Shown here piece after piece: positions 13,594 to 28,600 of a DNA stretch of 64,000 nt (positions are counted from its first letter, which is position 1; each line of letters opens with the position of its first letter). The notes under the pieces are model-generated. The model did not search any database, was not told the origin of the DNA, and saw only the letters and a program-made list of their open reading frames with translations. The stretch comes from Allolobophora icterica. Taxonomy: Eukaryota > Annelida > Clitellata > Crassiclitellata > Lumbricidae. A program made the translations under genes and the position numbers. The stretch spans positions 13,421,772-13,485,771 of the forward strand of contig OY744616.1 of NCBI GenBank assembly GCA_963556255.1. The letters are read 5' to 3'.

Positions 13594-14154
13594 TTAAGGT
13601 CTTGACAACAAGACTGCAAATAATGCGAGGGCTATACTTGAAGGGCAACAGAATGACAAAGAAAGACACCATTGCCGCAGTCGAGAAACAGTCGCCATCC
13701 GCCAACATCCAATCCATAAAAACATATTTTGGTACAATCACAGCAATCACAGTATAAATAATTACACAATCGAGCTCTGGTCAAACGTGTAGCACAGTAA
13801 CTTAAAGGAAAAGATGGGTCAGACAACTGGACTTATTCGCCGTGGTTTTAAATCAAATCGCATGTTTTATCGGTTCTAGTACAAGGTCGAATTCGAAATA
13901 ACCGCTAAGAAGTCCTGAAAACCCGCATAGTTGATGTTGTGTCATATGTGCCAGCGCTACATAACCCTAAAGGCCAGCGTGTGAAGCACTGAGCCAGATT
14001 CTGAATTTACGCAGCGCTGTTCTTCATCGGGATGCGGGGTGGAGGAAGTGTGAAGACGTGCTTAATCCTGTTTTGTTAATATAACAAACGTTGTTTCACT
14101 TATTTCGGAGTTTATTCAACAAATTCGGTTGATTTTATGTCTTTACGACGAATC

Positions 14155-16652
14155 ATGGATGATCTAGGTAAGAAATGATTTATCGTGTATATAGTTTAAC
14201 CGGCTGCTAAAGTTACGAAAACATCCATGTTAAGTAAGTAAGTTCAGCCCAACAGTTATCAAGGTGTGTAATTTCTAATGTAATAAGTGATAAGGTAAAT
14301 CTCCGCTTTAATCACTGAAGGATAACACACTGCGTTATCAAGCTTGAACTTGATATATGAAATGGGCATTGTGTCCGGTATTAAATGTAATGTTAAAGTT
14401 GAGCTGTATACAAAAGGCCAGAATCACATTTAAGGAATCAAATTGTTCAGAAGGTCTATGCGGCTATAGAGAATCACCTTGGTCTGGTTGTTATGCCTAT
14501 GCAAAATAAGCATTATCAGTCAAAACTTCTTGTATTATAATGAAATACCGTACTAAACGAAATTAGTTAAAACCCAACTTGAATTTCTTGAGCTCTTATC
14601 ATTTGCGTAAGAAGATGGCAGAATTTTAAGGTGCATTTTTGGTGAATTGTTAAAGAAATTTAAGGTTGTTTCTAAAGGATTTGCGGGATTTGCACACAGC
14701 AAATTAAGATAATCATGTTTAGTGAATACTTGCATACATGCATCTATAGAAGATTCATGCTAACATTGCCATGTGATCATTGAGATCTTGGGGTTGCTCA
14801 GCTGAAGCACAAGCTTGATAGTTTAGTTAGTTACTATTTAACAATGCTGTGTTATAACAAAGATGATAAAAAAGATGATCATTGCATTCTGCTGATGGCA
14901 GACCTTTTTAACCTCATAGTGTGCACTAGTGCTCACTTAACTACTGTTGAAGGAGGGCTAAGTGGGAAAAGATGATGGTCACTCAGCCACGTACTAACTG
15001 GGCTTGATGGTACTTAACTTCACTGCTCCTGCGAGCATTCTTGGTGACTTGGAGATTGTCCTCGATTCTACCCTTTCCTTCACCAATCAAGTTAACCTTG
15101 TATCCCGATCTTGCTTTTATCATCGATGCCAGCTCCGATCCATCCGCGGGTGTCTTTCGGTCCATGCTGTCGCTACACTGGTCCACGCTTTGATCTGCAC
15201 TCGGGTGGGCTTTGGCAATGCTGTGTACATTGGCCTTTCCTCCTCCAATATGCACAAACTTCAGTCTATTCTTAGTGCTGCTGCTCAGTTTATAGGTGAT
15301 ATTCCTAAGTTTGCCCATATCTCTGCCTTTATTCATGACTCCCTTCAACCCTCACCCACATGCACAACTGCCTCACTAGGTCTGCTCCGTCCTACCTAAT
15401 AAATTTCAGCACCCCAGTTTCTTCCTTGCCTGCGAGGGCCTCCTGCGATCCTCAGCCTGTGGCCTTATGATTTTTTCTTGTATGCACTCTTCCATGGCCC
15501 AATCCAGGAGCTTCGACTATGTGGGTCCTTCAGCCTGGAACAAACAGTTGTTCCCCAGTCTATCCGCCAAGAGCTTCTTCCCTCTGTCCTCTTCAGTTCA
15601 GTAGATGCTTGAAAACCTTTCTTTTTGGTGGTGCTGAAGATTATTATTACAAACATTTTTAACGCACGCAGAGTCACACAGAAATGTGAATCTGAGGCTC
15701 TTCGTGTTTGCAATTGCAACTCCCTTAGGGCAACTGCCTTTTGCTCTAAACTGAAAACTTACCTCTTTCAGTCTACTTATGGCTCTTAACGGTTGCCAGC
15801 TTCAATGTGTGCTTCTGAACTTTGTAAGGAGGGCATTATCAAATTACAGTTGTATTGTATTGCATATATATGCACAATGTTACACATGCGCACACATAAA
15901 AACTTTGCCAGACAACAAGTTTCATTATTTTTATCACGTGCATATTTTTATAAAAAATTTCTTATTTCACATGACAGAGTCAGATCCAAATGCCAAACAG
16001 ATGGCGTAGAATAAGAAAGAGCCAGACGAAGGTTAAAAGTGTTGCAGCACTGCTGTTGAAACTGCAACTGGTGGGGAAATCCAAACTACTCATCTCTGTC
16101 CATCTTGGACCACATGCACCAAATGATCGCATGACAGAACTCTGTAAAATTAACCGTGCATAGTCCATTTACCCCCTAGTTAGTACTCTGGTCTAATTTA
16201 CGTGGGTAGTTCCTTGTAAATCCTGCTTAGTCAACTTATCCTGTTTCACTCTTTCAACAGGATGATGAGTCAACTAAGTGTGTACCGAAAATGTCAGAAC
16301 TTCTACATTATAGAGAAATTTGATTTTCACTTTCTGTTGTGGACCTCAAAGGAATTACGAAACAAAAGCCTTACTGAAATCGAGATCCTTGGGTTCTGTA
16401 CGAAAAAATCACTTGGTTTGGAACTTATATCAGTTGTTGGACTCCGGTTAAGGTGTTTTTGGTTGTAAGTAGTGTGGTCTAAATTCAAATCTTGGCCATA
16501 AATAAGGTTTCAAAAAAGAACTGCAAGACTGCACCAATGCAAGATATGAGTATATTGAGGTAGGGAGTTCCAGATGAAGGGACCAACAACTGTGAATGAA
16601 CACTGGCCAAAGACTAGATGTGTTCCAGGGATAACATACTTTCCAGCAGATG

Positions 16653-16693
<41 letters not shown>

Positions 16694-19600
16694 TGCATAT
16701 TGCATTGCCATAAATTAACTGCACAGAAAAGAATACTAAATAAGAACTCCCTGAATAAAGTTGTATATATGTTAATTGACCATCAAATCCATGCATTTAG
16801 TTAAGAAAGCATTCTCAACAACTTAACAAGAGAAAACATGCATTAATTATTACACGAATAATTAAACCAATCATCTCGCTGATTGTGAATGCCTTTGCAT
16901 TTCCACCAGACAGTCGTGGGGCTTGGTGGCTCAGTGGTAAGTTCGGCGCCTTGTGACCGGAGGGTTGCATGTTCGAATCCCACTCTAGCCACTGCGTACG
17001 GACCTTGGGCAAGTCCTTCACTCGCAATTGCTCATGGAGCTTCGGCGTGAAAATTCCGGCACAGTATACCAATGCTGTACATAGTCGGGAGCGCCTGTGA
17101 GTAGTAGTTGACTTCGAGAGGCGCTATAGAAATATTCGCAATAAATAAATTTTAAAATTTAAAAAAAAGTTACAGATTGAAAACTACGAAAAATACATAA
17201 GAGGTAAAACTTAACGAACTTGTAATGGAATGCACTGGTACTGACCATAATTAATTGAATCCGAGTTTCCCAGATCATTAAAGTATTTACGTCAGTGAAA
17301 CAATGCACCAGAAACGTTTATTACTTAACTGAGAAAGCTGAGGAGCTGAGTTTCTCATTAGTTGATCACGATTCTTCTGTGCAGCTGCTGCGCCACTGTG
17401 TGGACTCAAAGGGTGTGGCTAATTCTGGGAGGAAATACAATAGCTGCTGGTACAGTGCCTCTGCCTATTACCCTCAGTTGTCATATCCGGCTCATAGAAT
17501 AGACTTTGACCAGGATCTACTGCGCATCCTACTAATGCTGTGTATGAGCAGTTATTATAAATATGTGGGAGCAGCTATATGTGTATATATATATATATGT
17601 GTGTATATATATATATACACACATGTGTGTATATATATATATATAGATGTCTTATGGCAGTATGTAGATATCTGCTTGCAAAATGTATATTACATATTTA
17701 TATATATATACAAGGATACCAATGTAACATGATGGATATTTGTATGTTTATTTTGTGTATCTGTATATGTATGCATACCCAGTGGTACATATATATATAT
17801 ATATATATATATATGCTGGTATTCAGATACAGGCATTATTCAGTATATCACTTAAATTGACCTAGAGCTGCATAGTTGGTAGCTGATTTGGTTCTGGAGT
17901 TGGCTATCAGATCAGTTAATTTATTCGGTGCTATCTTGCTTCATGCACATGTAAATGAGCCAGACATCAATCCTGTTTCACTGTACGCTTTGACTGTAAG
18001 TATACAAGTTTGTCGCGTGTTGTATCTAATGTTCCGTAATTACGTACTGTTCTTGTAAGGGTTGTGTATATCCTGTTTGTGGGTTGGATGTTTGATTTTC
18101 AATATAATGAGTGTTGGTGTTTAAAATGTAAAACCAAACTGATTTTATCTCTAAGATTTGCAGGTTTGGTGTCAGGAAAGTAACATTAGAAAACAGTTTT
18201 AAGTGTAAACTGGTTTCAAAGTTTAATGTTCTAAGTAGTGCTGTACCGAATATTCGCTTCGTATTTGCTTCGGGGCCGAATAGTTGGCCAAACAGCTATT
18301 CGGTATTCGGCCGAATAGTAGCGGTCGGACCGAATACGAATAGTGGTCACGTGACATCTGTTTCTGCATAATCGGCTGCTATAGCGAGTGGACTGAAGTA
18401 ACTCTCTCATTAACATAATATGCTGTGGTTGCAGCCAGGCGTTGCCTACTCCCTGGGCCGCGGTATCGCAGTGTCAGTAGTCTCATTCTTTGTGTACAGT
18501 GACTGTTTACTTTTTGTTTTGTATTAAATTTACTTAACTGAAACTTTTGCTTACATTTGAAATTTTGAATGTTGTCGGTAGACCTATTTTCTACACTATT
18601 CGTATTCGTATTCGGCCGAATAGTTGGTCCAGTTATTCGTATTCGGCCGAATAGTGATAATCACCTATTCAGTACAGCCCTAGTTCTAAGTAAAGTAAGT
18701 ATGCAGCTGGATGTTAGTAATGACCTGCAAAAGAGCCTCATAGCCTACATTAGCCTAAGTGCATACACTTTGTACTTGGCAGATAAATGTAACAAGGTTT
18801 GATTTACAAACTAAGCAGGCGTAAGTTTAATCAGAATGACTGAAATACGTGATACTCTCTTGGTGTCAAGAGAGCATCAAGATTTGCTAAATTGATAGAG
18901 TGTCAGGACATTGTCAATATTCTAAGTCAATAACCTGATTCGACAGAGTGCCAGTATTCTAGACAATAGGTTGGCAGATATTGTCTGTGTGGTATAGGTG
19001 TTTGAATGTATTCTATTTTGGTACATTTGGTTACGGCTAGGAATCTTAACTGTAAGCTTTTCACCAGTGTCTGGGTTTGAATCCTAGTATGTCATGTGCA
19101 AATAGCAGTTAGTTATGGAATTACACAACCCAGGGGTTAGGCCTACACCTATTTGGTTCTCAAATTAATTTTGGTTGAGAGGATTGATATTAGTACTGCT
19201 GAGGAAAAACTTGGCCTTGCTTTGAATACTTGTGTAATTGATAAGGGCAAGGGTTGACATCTCATTTTATCTTATTTAATGGCAAAAATTAATATTACCT
19301 AACCTTACATTTAAGTTTGATCATGCTTATAGTTGAGGATAATTTATTTCAGTAGCATTCGTTCAAATTTCCACCCTTATGCGGAATTACTCGATATAGC
19401 TAGGAATAGTAATTTCTCAGACTTGTATTTTATCAGGTTCTAACTCTGAACATGCCCCTTGTTTTGGTCTGGGCTTTTGGCTAGTTGTGGATCCCCCAGG
19501 TCCATCGTTACACCACTGCTTACTTTTACCTCAGATTGTGGATCATCCATAATTATAATTTACAAGGTATATCTGGTATTCACGACTGGCCAAATGTAGA

Positions 19601-22600
19601 CCTTGTTTGCTAAATAATATGTGACTAGGTATTAGTGCACGTTCAGCATTTGAGTCTATATACCAGTTTAAGACTTGCACACAGTTCTTCTGAGAGCGTA
19701 TGAAAAGCTATTACAGCGGTGTCACTAGGGGGTTGCGGGCGGCACCGGGTGACACCTTCAGAGGGGATGACACCAAAATGACAAATTGACTGCCTAGCAA
19801 ATTTTTGTGCAGCGTTTCAGCATAAATTTTTATTTTTAAACTAACAATAACAGATAGCAACAAAAACATTTTTCGTAAGCCCAGTAGTAAAAAAAAAATT
19901 ACTAAGGATACTGTATGGTCTGGTAAGGGACTAAGGGAGGAGGTCCATGGGGTGACAACATGACTTACTGCACTGGGTGACACCAACCCTAGTGACGCCA
20001 CTGAGCATATCAATGTCCACACCAGTGCTATAGTAGTGTCGCTATTCATTTACGTTGCATTTGTCTTACATTTTGTCCAGACGCACTCCTAGCTGATTTG
20101 CAGGCAACAACTTTGGGTCACATTACGTCGTCGTCGTCATCATCAATGGACAGAGACTACGACAATCGACAAGCCGTGCCTTCGACTGGTCGACCAGTTA
20201 CGTCAAGCGTCATGTCGTGTGGCACCCCGACCTACGACCTAATAACGGATGTCGAGGGACAGGTAGTACAGCTCTTCAATATGACCACTGAAATTTTCCT
20301 GTTCAGTAGAGTATACAGATTATCTGACTGACTGACTGACTGACTGACTGACTGACTGACTGACTGACTGACTGACTGACTGACTGACTGACTGACTGAC
20401 TGACTGACTGACTGACTGACTGACTGACTGACTGACTGACTGACTGACTGAATCATTTATGGATAGTTCACTTCATTATTGTTTTAAAGTCATTTGCAGC
20501 ATAATTATCGTTTTAAAAGTCATTTGCAGCGTAATTGCAGAAGCTGTTGAAAGCTTGACTACTGCATGATTTATGATTAATACATGTCACTGTTGTTGGA
20601 GCTACTCTCCACTATCAACATAGAGCTTCTGGTTATTTGTCTCAGCTGTGAAAAATGCTTCACTCTGCTACACTGTACAGCTACTGTCTATCCTTAAGTG
20701 TTTTCACCCTAAGAACTTGAGGACTTTGCTTACATTGGAAGCCAAAGTCTGCAAAACATTGGCCTTGAGGCTGCATAATTTATAATGATACAGTCTGCAG
20801 TCGCTGACTGGTAATTAAACTTGGCTAAAGTGTGACTTCTGAAAGGTTCTCATATCTTCATTATAAGTTCATTGTGCATAGGATTTTGGAAGCTTGAAAA
20901 CTGAAGTTTTGAAGCTGACAATAGAATTAAATGCTAAAAACCTTACCTAAAGTTTCTTCATAAGAAGTTCTCAACTAGTATTTAATATTTTTACATGCTG
21001 AGATTTTTGTCAAAGTTTGAGAGTAACTATAGTCAGACTTCTCTAAAATTGAAAACTGTCACAGAGTGGTACAGTGCAGATGTTTTATGTCAAAATTTAA
21101 TAATCTTATGTATGTCAATCTCTGTTTTCAACTTCCGATGTATGTATATATGCACATGGCTACTATACAGCACCTTTTAATTACCTCATTAAGGTGATAA
21201 ACATGGGTAGGTAACAGACATAAAAAGGTGAGATTTAATGCAAGGTGAAAATGTTTTTTAAGCTGTCTCTGTTAGAAAGTTTGTTATTCATTGTATATAC
21301 ACCAGTATGTAGTTCACTCTTTGTTTTGTCTCCAGAACTATCTAAAATGGCACATTAGGAAATGCCTCCATACAGAAATGCATTGGAATACCTTTCAACT
21401 GCATGCTTTGTTGTACAGTTCCCGGATCTGTAATTATGTATGTTTGTTCTTAAGCATTAATGTTTCTACGATTTTCCTACTGCCGTGTGATTAACTAGAT
21501 TCAAGAACATTCTGGTAAACAACCTTCTGATCCTTATGTGAATAATTCAGCCAAATGATTCAGAAGAAGAGATAACCAAATCAGAGCTTAGTGTACGCTG
21601 GCAACGATGTTTAAAAATGCTAGATGGAAAGACGCAGAAGAGGCTTTAAAGTATGCTGTTAAATGTGTCGTAGGGTTATCTTCTCTTAATGTCCCATAGT
21701 TAAAACTTGGTCAACTGCTTTTGCTAAAAACAGATGCTGGCTGAGCTGGAGTTAAGACTGAGCTGAGTCAATTAAAAGACAGTCGGTGCTGTCAACTTAA
21801 CTGATCTATGTCTCTTGCTGTGTCTACCCATCGCTATATGTCTTATGCTGCACATAACAGTTGTGGCTGTCTAATTAAACTGTTCTGTTTATGTTTATTG
21901 GTCTGTATCTTTGGTCGCTGTTTGCATGTGAGAGTTCGACTGGTGTGAAAGAAATTCAGGCAGAAATGTAAAATAAAGACTGTAGCAAAATAATGAACTG
22001 AACAAATTATTTCAACTAATTAGGTTCACTTTTTGTAGGAGATTGGTGTAGCCTTTAAAAAGTGCCCTGAGCTGCATTGGTTTCCCATAAATTTGCTTTT
22101 AGTACATTCTTGTCCTTAAAGTGTTAAAGGCCTAAGAAGCATTCAGATACATACCAATGCTGATACATGCATACTGGATACATACACTTACACACTTACA
22201 TGCATGCAGGTGCAAACATACATATGCATATATACAGACATGTATATACACATGCACGTAATACATTTGAGCATTTTTCTTCTCTTTTAGCCATTGTACG
22301 AACCACAGCAGATGGTCCGGCCACAGCCACCTCTGCCTGCCTCAGCTGCCACCGGTCCCAAGCCAGTGCCAGAAGCAGTTCCAATTCGATCGAGAATCCA
22401 ACAGCATCCTGCACCGCTCACCTCCTCGACAAGAGTAGCACCTGGCACCAGACAGGTGTCTACGCTGAGCAGCAACCTGTCCGAACTCGACAGTCTGCTG
22501 GCAGAGCTCAGCTCAGCTCAGTTCAATATCGAAGTTGACAGACGTACTGGAGGTCAGGGGCGTAACTTTGGTCTAAAAAGTGGGGGGTACCAATTTCTTA

Positions 22601-25600
22601 CATGAACGAAGCAAGGCGGAGACTGCGATCTCTGGGAAGGCACAATAATAAAATTTTCATTGGCATTGTTCAAAAAGTGGGGGGGTACTGTACCTCCCAG
22701 TCCAAAAAGTGGTCACAACAATACATTGCATAACACTTCTATAATATTTGCTTTTATTATATAATTATAATTTAACACATCTTGTAAGTAATCGCAGTTA
22801 TGTTAAACTAGCTTGTCTGCTTGATAGTTTGGCGAAATGTCCTTCTGGGAAATATCGTCTGTTGCACCCTGTCAGCTACAACCCTTCCCGCCGTCCCCCT
22901 CCCTCTGCCCCTTCACCCTGGCCCAGTGCAAAGAAATTACTTCATTCTCATATCATTTAAGATATAGTTCTGACGTTATGTGTGGCCTGTTCTGAATGAT
23001 GTACTGAATGCTCCATGGACCATGTCTTGTCATGGCATTCTACTGTATAGGTTATCTAATGTGTGATAATTTGTAGTTTGTCAGTGCACATTTATATAAT
23101 ACCTCTATAAGAAAACTCGGTAGAATGAATCAGTTTATCACATAAATAAATTCTCTGACTTGGCTTATCTAAATTGTAATATTTATAGGGATTTTGTCCT
23201 TTGGTCTCTGCGCTTCATGCATTTGATAAACACCTTAGTAAACACCCTTATTTACAGAGTATTCAATTACAGAGTATTCAAAATTCTTTGACGAGTTTAG
23301 TCCAATGACCAATACTTCAAAATAGCCCCATTCTCAAATCTGCTTTAGCTCCAAGTGGAGCTCAGAAATAATTGTTTCACTTATAGTTGGTAAGGCAATC
23401 ATTGTTTATTGCATGCCTCTCAACAATAGCATGTAGCTAATAAGTGCAAGTATAATGATCTGAATAATAATAATATTCAAATATATATTAGATGATTTGA
23501 ATAACTCTGTTAGCGCTTGTAATATAAAACTTATTGTATATTAGTCGACATTGTATTTGTGTTGGATTGTTTGCATCTACAGGATCGCTGGTTTCGCCAC
23601 CTGGTGGTAGCATGTTCAATGCAAATAAAGAAAGGAGTGTTGATAGCCTACTAAATGACTTAGATAATACGCCTCCAATTGCTAGGTAGGTCATTCTTTA
23701 CATTAAACTGGATAAAATATTAAATGGGTCATTGTCTGAATTATGCTTTGGTGGTTGTTTACAATTCTGGAGCTCTTTGGCATTGTGTTGGATTCTGCTG
23801 GTAATATTAGGGAAGGGTAATTACTATTGTTCACTTAGCATTCGTTCATTATACAGAGGATTTATATAGCGCCTTTTGAAGCTGTCCATTCAGAGGTACT
23901 CTCATTTGATGACACACACCTGTGAGAGGTTATTAAGAGGCACAATGCAAATGTTCAGTTACAGTTATGTCTGCAAACTCTGCTTCTCAGTGGCATGTCT
24001 CTAAGGTTGTGGGATCTTTCATGATGAAACCTGAAAATTGCTGCATCTAATGTCTCTCTGAATTGCCAATGACAATGATGCCTTGGAATTCAAACCCCAC
24101 ACACAACGGTGAATGGCCTGCACATTGGCAGTTAGTCATAGCAGAACTCTCTCTGTGCTGTTTGTGTGTTGCCAAAGTGTTTTATTGGGTAGTCTGTGTG
24201 TATGAAGCTATGCACCCATATGAATTGCTTTTGTAATTGTTATGTTGTTGTTGTTGTTGTTATCATTGCTTTTCTACTGCTAGATCTGCTAATCTGATCT
24301 CATGACTAGTTTTAATAATATCGTTGATTGAAACTGATCTTAAACTGATGATTGAAACTGATCTTAAACTGAGGGCATTTCCAAATGACAAGTCCAAGGA
24401 CTCTATATGAGGTCTACTTTCAACAGAGGCATGTCTTCTAATATATATTGGCCATTGTCTGAATGTGACTAATTATGGATGTCTTTGTGTTCTGTCATCA
24501 GACATGGAACTTCAGGTTCTACATGTACTTCAGTGGCAACACAAGATCTTGATGACCTAATGGCATCTTTATCTGGCATGACTACCATTGTAAGTGCGCT
24601 GTTGCTGGGTGAAATACTTAAAGTATATGTAAACTTACGCCTTTCTTAGTGAACATTGTGGTTACTACACTCAGAACAGTTTATCTACACATGTCTTCTT
24701 GAAAATGCCGCATTGCACAAACTGGACATTATGCTTATGTGCATACTGGACATTACACTCGTGAAAATAATAGACATTAAACTAAGAAAGTAAAGCCTTA
24801 ACAGTAGTCTAAACACTTGTGGTTCTTAATTGTATGCTACAAAAAGTGTAGGTACTGGTACGTTATTAGTATGACATTATTATTATTAGGCAATAAGATA
24901 AATCTTTTCATACACATATATCTGAGACATTGTAACTGTAATTAGCAGGTAGCAAGTTTATATAGTGCCACTTCTAGAGAAACTCGAGAGTCGCTCCTGG
25001 CATGCACTGTGTCTATATGTGTTTCAAGACTTTGATATAACACATGTTAACAACCTTTATTTCTTAGTTATTTATTTGATGCAACTGTAAAAACTACAAA
25101 ACTGTAGCATAGATGCAACAGTCAGACCTTCAACTATTAAATCTTTCCCTTTATGGTGAATTGCAAATTCATGTAATGCACTCAGAAGGACAGACTGAAT
25201 TGCAGTTATCCTGTTTGTGCTTCAGTCAAAGATTCTTCAAACATATGACCACATGTATAAGACCTTACGTGATTAAAGGGGAGGAATGGCTAGGGTGGTT
25301 CTGTTTGCAGGGTATGATGACCCTTTTAAGTTTTCCATTCAACACAGCTTTGTATGCATTTGTAATTGTATATGAGAAATTGAATGTGCATATCTTATTG
25401 GTGTTTAGTAAAGTATATAATGTAAGATTCATTTCTGTAGCCCGCTCTACCTTCATTGTTCTGTTATGCTTGAAGGTACTGTTAACTAAATGAGCCATTT
25501 TTGGTTTCTTCTATGTTTCAGAACGCTCAGGATACCAAGGTTCCGTCTTATGCGTTGCCTGATAAGTCACGAACCAGCATCCAGAGTCCTGATGTTGTCG

Positions 25601-28600
25601 GATCAATGTCATCAGGTACTCTTCTCCCCAGTGACATACCAGCAAGTCAGTCAAGGCAGAATGTCAGTCTGTCAGAAATGATGAAAACTTTGGATGACAA
25701 CATGACGCGACAGGGAGTGACGACGATTCCGAAGGGACACTGTGCCGCATGTGCCAAACCAATCGTCGGCCAGGTTGGAATTTATCTTCTAACAGCTGAT
25801 CGTCTGTTGCGCTTGTGTATCGTACAAATGCTAAAATATGTGCTTATATTTATATCTGGAAATCACCTGGTTCATATTGCCTTCTAGAGAATCTGTCACA
25901 GGTTATACTACTCTTCTGATTGTTGTCCTGCAGGTATTTTCTATGCAGGCTGGCTGCCTGGAACACTGTACCTACAATCCTGTAGGAGGTTAAAATTTAA
26001 TGTTTAGGTGTCTGCGTAAAATGCATTCTTTGCATTTGCATTCCGCAATTGACTGTGTAATGTGTATTGTACTGTTCGTCATTATTGTTGAATTAGAAGG
26101 CAGTCTGTATCTCATTATCTGTATCTGTAAGATATGATGACTTAAACTAAGAATTTCAATGTTGTTGCTATAGGAAAGTTTGGATGCAGCGCTCAAGCAA
26201 GCTTTCAAACATAACTGTGTATAGTTTTTCAACTTAAATAACTCTGCCTCTGCAGTTTCGTTTGGTGCCCGTCCCAGGCCTGGATAAAAGTGGTGGGCGA
26301 TGCTAGTCATCTTTATTATGACACAGTATCGTTAAACAGAAAGTACACATACACAGGCCAACTGTGCCTTTATTTCACACGAGCACAGTTCTGCGAATGT
26401 GGCATGCAGAACATATGTGTGCTTGATACGAGATTGGAAAATGCAGCTTATTCTATTCAGGTTGGATGCCTGGAACTCTATACCAGCATGAGACCGTGAT
26501 CTGATTATAGAATGGTCTTCAGTCGCTGATGAAATAGAAGCAGAGAAAGGCTAAGAAGCTCATGTATCACATTGCATGGCAGTCTCTTCCAGAGTGAAGG
26601 CCCTGAAGGGCCAACCACGGCAAAGTTGTTTATTGTTGGTGGCTGTTGATGTCTGTGAACCACTAGAAACACGGTGTTGTATTATTTGCCTCTGAGAACC
26701 ATTTGATTTAATTTCAGGTGATAACAGCCCTTGCCCGACTATGGCATCCAGAACATTTCATGTGCGTCCATTGTAAAGAACCGATTGGAACGCGCAATTT
26801 CTTTGAGCGTGACAGTCAGCCGTACTGTGAACGCGATTACCATCTGTTATTCTCTCCATATTGTGCTTCCTGCAATGGTCCTATTATCGATGTAAGTATA
26901 GTCACGCTGTAACCCTTTTCACAGTTATCAAAATTTAAATATTTATCCCTAACAATTGGCAGATCAACAAGTCCCACACCTCTGACAACCACCAATTTAG
27001 TGGCTATCAGTGGTAAAGTACGTTTTACTATGGCACAACCAGTATGCGGTTAAAAGGGATTTCGGTATGTTTCTGAATTGAAGTGCAGAGCATTTTGTGT
27101 AAGTGCTTTTAACTTTTATACATACCGGTATATAAACATACCGTGTATATATATATATATACATGTATATATGTGGGATGAACTTATTGGGGTTTGGGAG
27201 GAATTAATAATAGGTGAGAGATGAGTTTAATTTAGAGATTCTTGAATGCTCATGCTCATAAATACTGCTATAGAAATGTCCAGATACAAAATGCAGACTT
27301 GCGTGTGCCCTGTGTGTAAGTGGTGTTTGTAAGTAGCTGTGTGTATGGTAGATGTGGCATTCCTAGATAGCAACCTCCCAGAAGCAATCTACAGATGTGG
27401 TAGTATGTTTTTGAACTGAATTCTCATTCAGGTGTTCTGTTCAGTTATGCTAAGGTGTGCAGTCCATAGTAAAAGGTTAGCTCAAAGGTGTGTGCAGTCC
27501 ATAGCAAAAAGTTAGCTTGAAGGTACATTGCCTTTGTTATGTTTTGACTCAAGGATCTTTGAAGTTTGGACTGCACTTTTGAGTTGCTTTAGCAGAGGCC
27601 TGTAGCTCAGATTTATGGTTACCTGCCATACGTACGTGTTTGAGAGTTTGTTCAGCTGGTTTTTTATGGTTTGTAGAAATGTCTGACGGCCTTAGACAAA
27701 ACTTGGCATCCAGAGCATTTCTGTTGCTCTCATTGTGGATACCAACTGTCGGATGAGGAGGGCTTCCACGAACGTGACGGTCTAGTTTTCTGTCGGTTAG
27801 TTTGCTATGTAGATCCGCTATGTTTATGTACAGTTTATTGGTTTGTTTAGCGTGACCACCTTCATCTGCTCTTGTTTAGTTACGTGTCTTAAGTGTCTGG
27901 CAGCTGTTCTTTGATCTCTGACAGTTGTACAACTGTCATGAAACAAAGTAGAAGTCTGTAAGAAAGCTAACTGGGTGTATGGCTTATATGAAGTACCGTA
28001 GCAGGGTGTAAGACAGTAAACAAGTATGGTATGAACTGGCCATCTGCCCCATATGGTGAGGCTAAGAACTGAAGTCTCAGGTTTTGCTTAAGAAACTACT
28101 CCTTTCTTTTTCAATATGCTACTTAGGCTGTCTCTCTGTATCATTGTACTGACTCAATGGAATATACCAGACTATGGATACGTATTGATGCATTATTGAT
28201 TGATTTCTTGCGGCCTTAGAATGGTGCTATCCAAGTTATTGTTTTAACAGAAAGATAAGTTAGAGTAGATAGTTCTTCTGGTGATCACAATGTTAACACC
28301 TTAAATCCTGACTGGGAGCGCCTCTGAATGGTCTATACCGCGAGATGCGCTTTATAACTGCCCATATACAATACAATACTATACAAAAATGTGTGATTTC
28401 CTGTTGCAGGCATGATTACTATGAGCTGTTTGCTCCGAGGTGTGGGGCTTGCACTAAGCCGATCGTGGAAAATTTCATCAATGCGCTGAACAAACAGTGG
28501 CATCCGCAGTGTTTTGTGTGTCGAGTAAGTTAGGAACTGTCTTTATTCACACTGATCACTAAGTTGTCAACCTCATTTACATTTTGTGGTATCTACACAA

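Noticed and set aside
16920..16995. Possible tRNA gene
   Set aside because: A- and B-box-like words are present, but the arms do not pair into a cloverleaf and a SINE core and tail follow directly.
22167..22538. 123-aa ORF overlapping paxillin exon 3 in another frame
   Set aside because: The exon 3 frame encodes LD2 and is phase-joined on both sides, so the other frame is a shadow.
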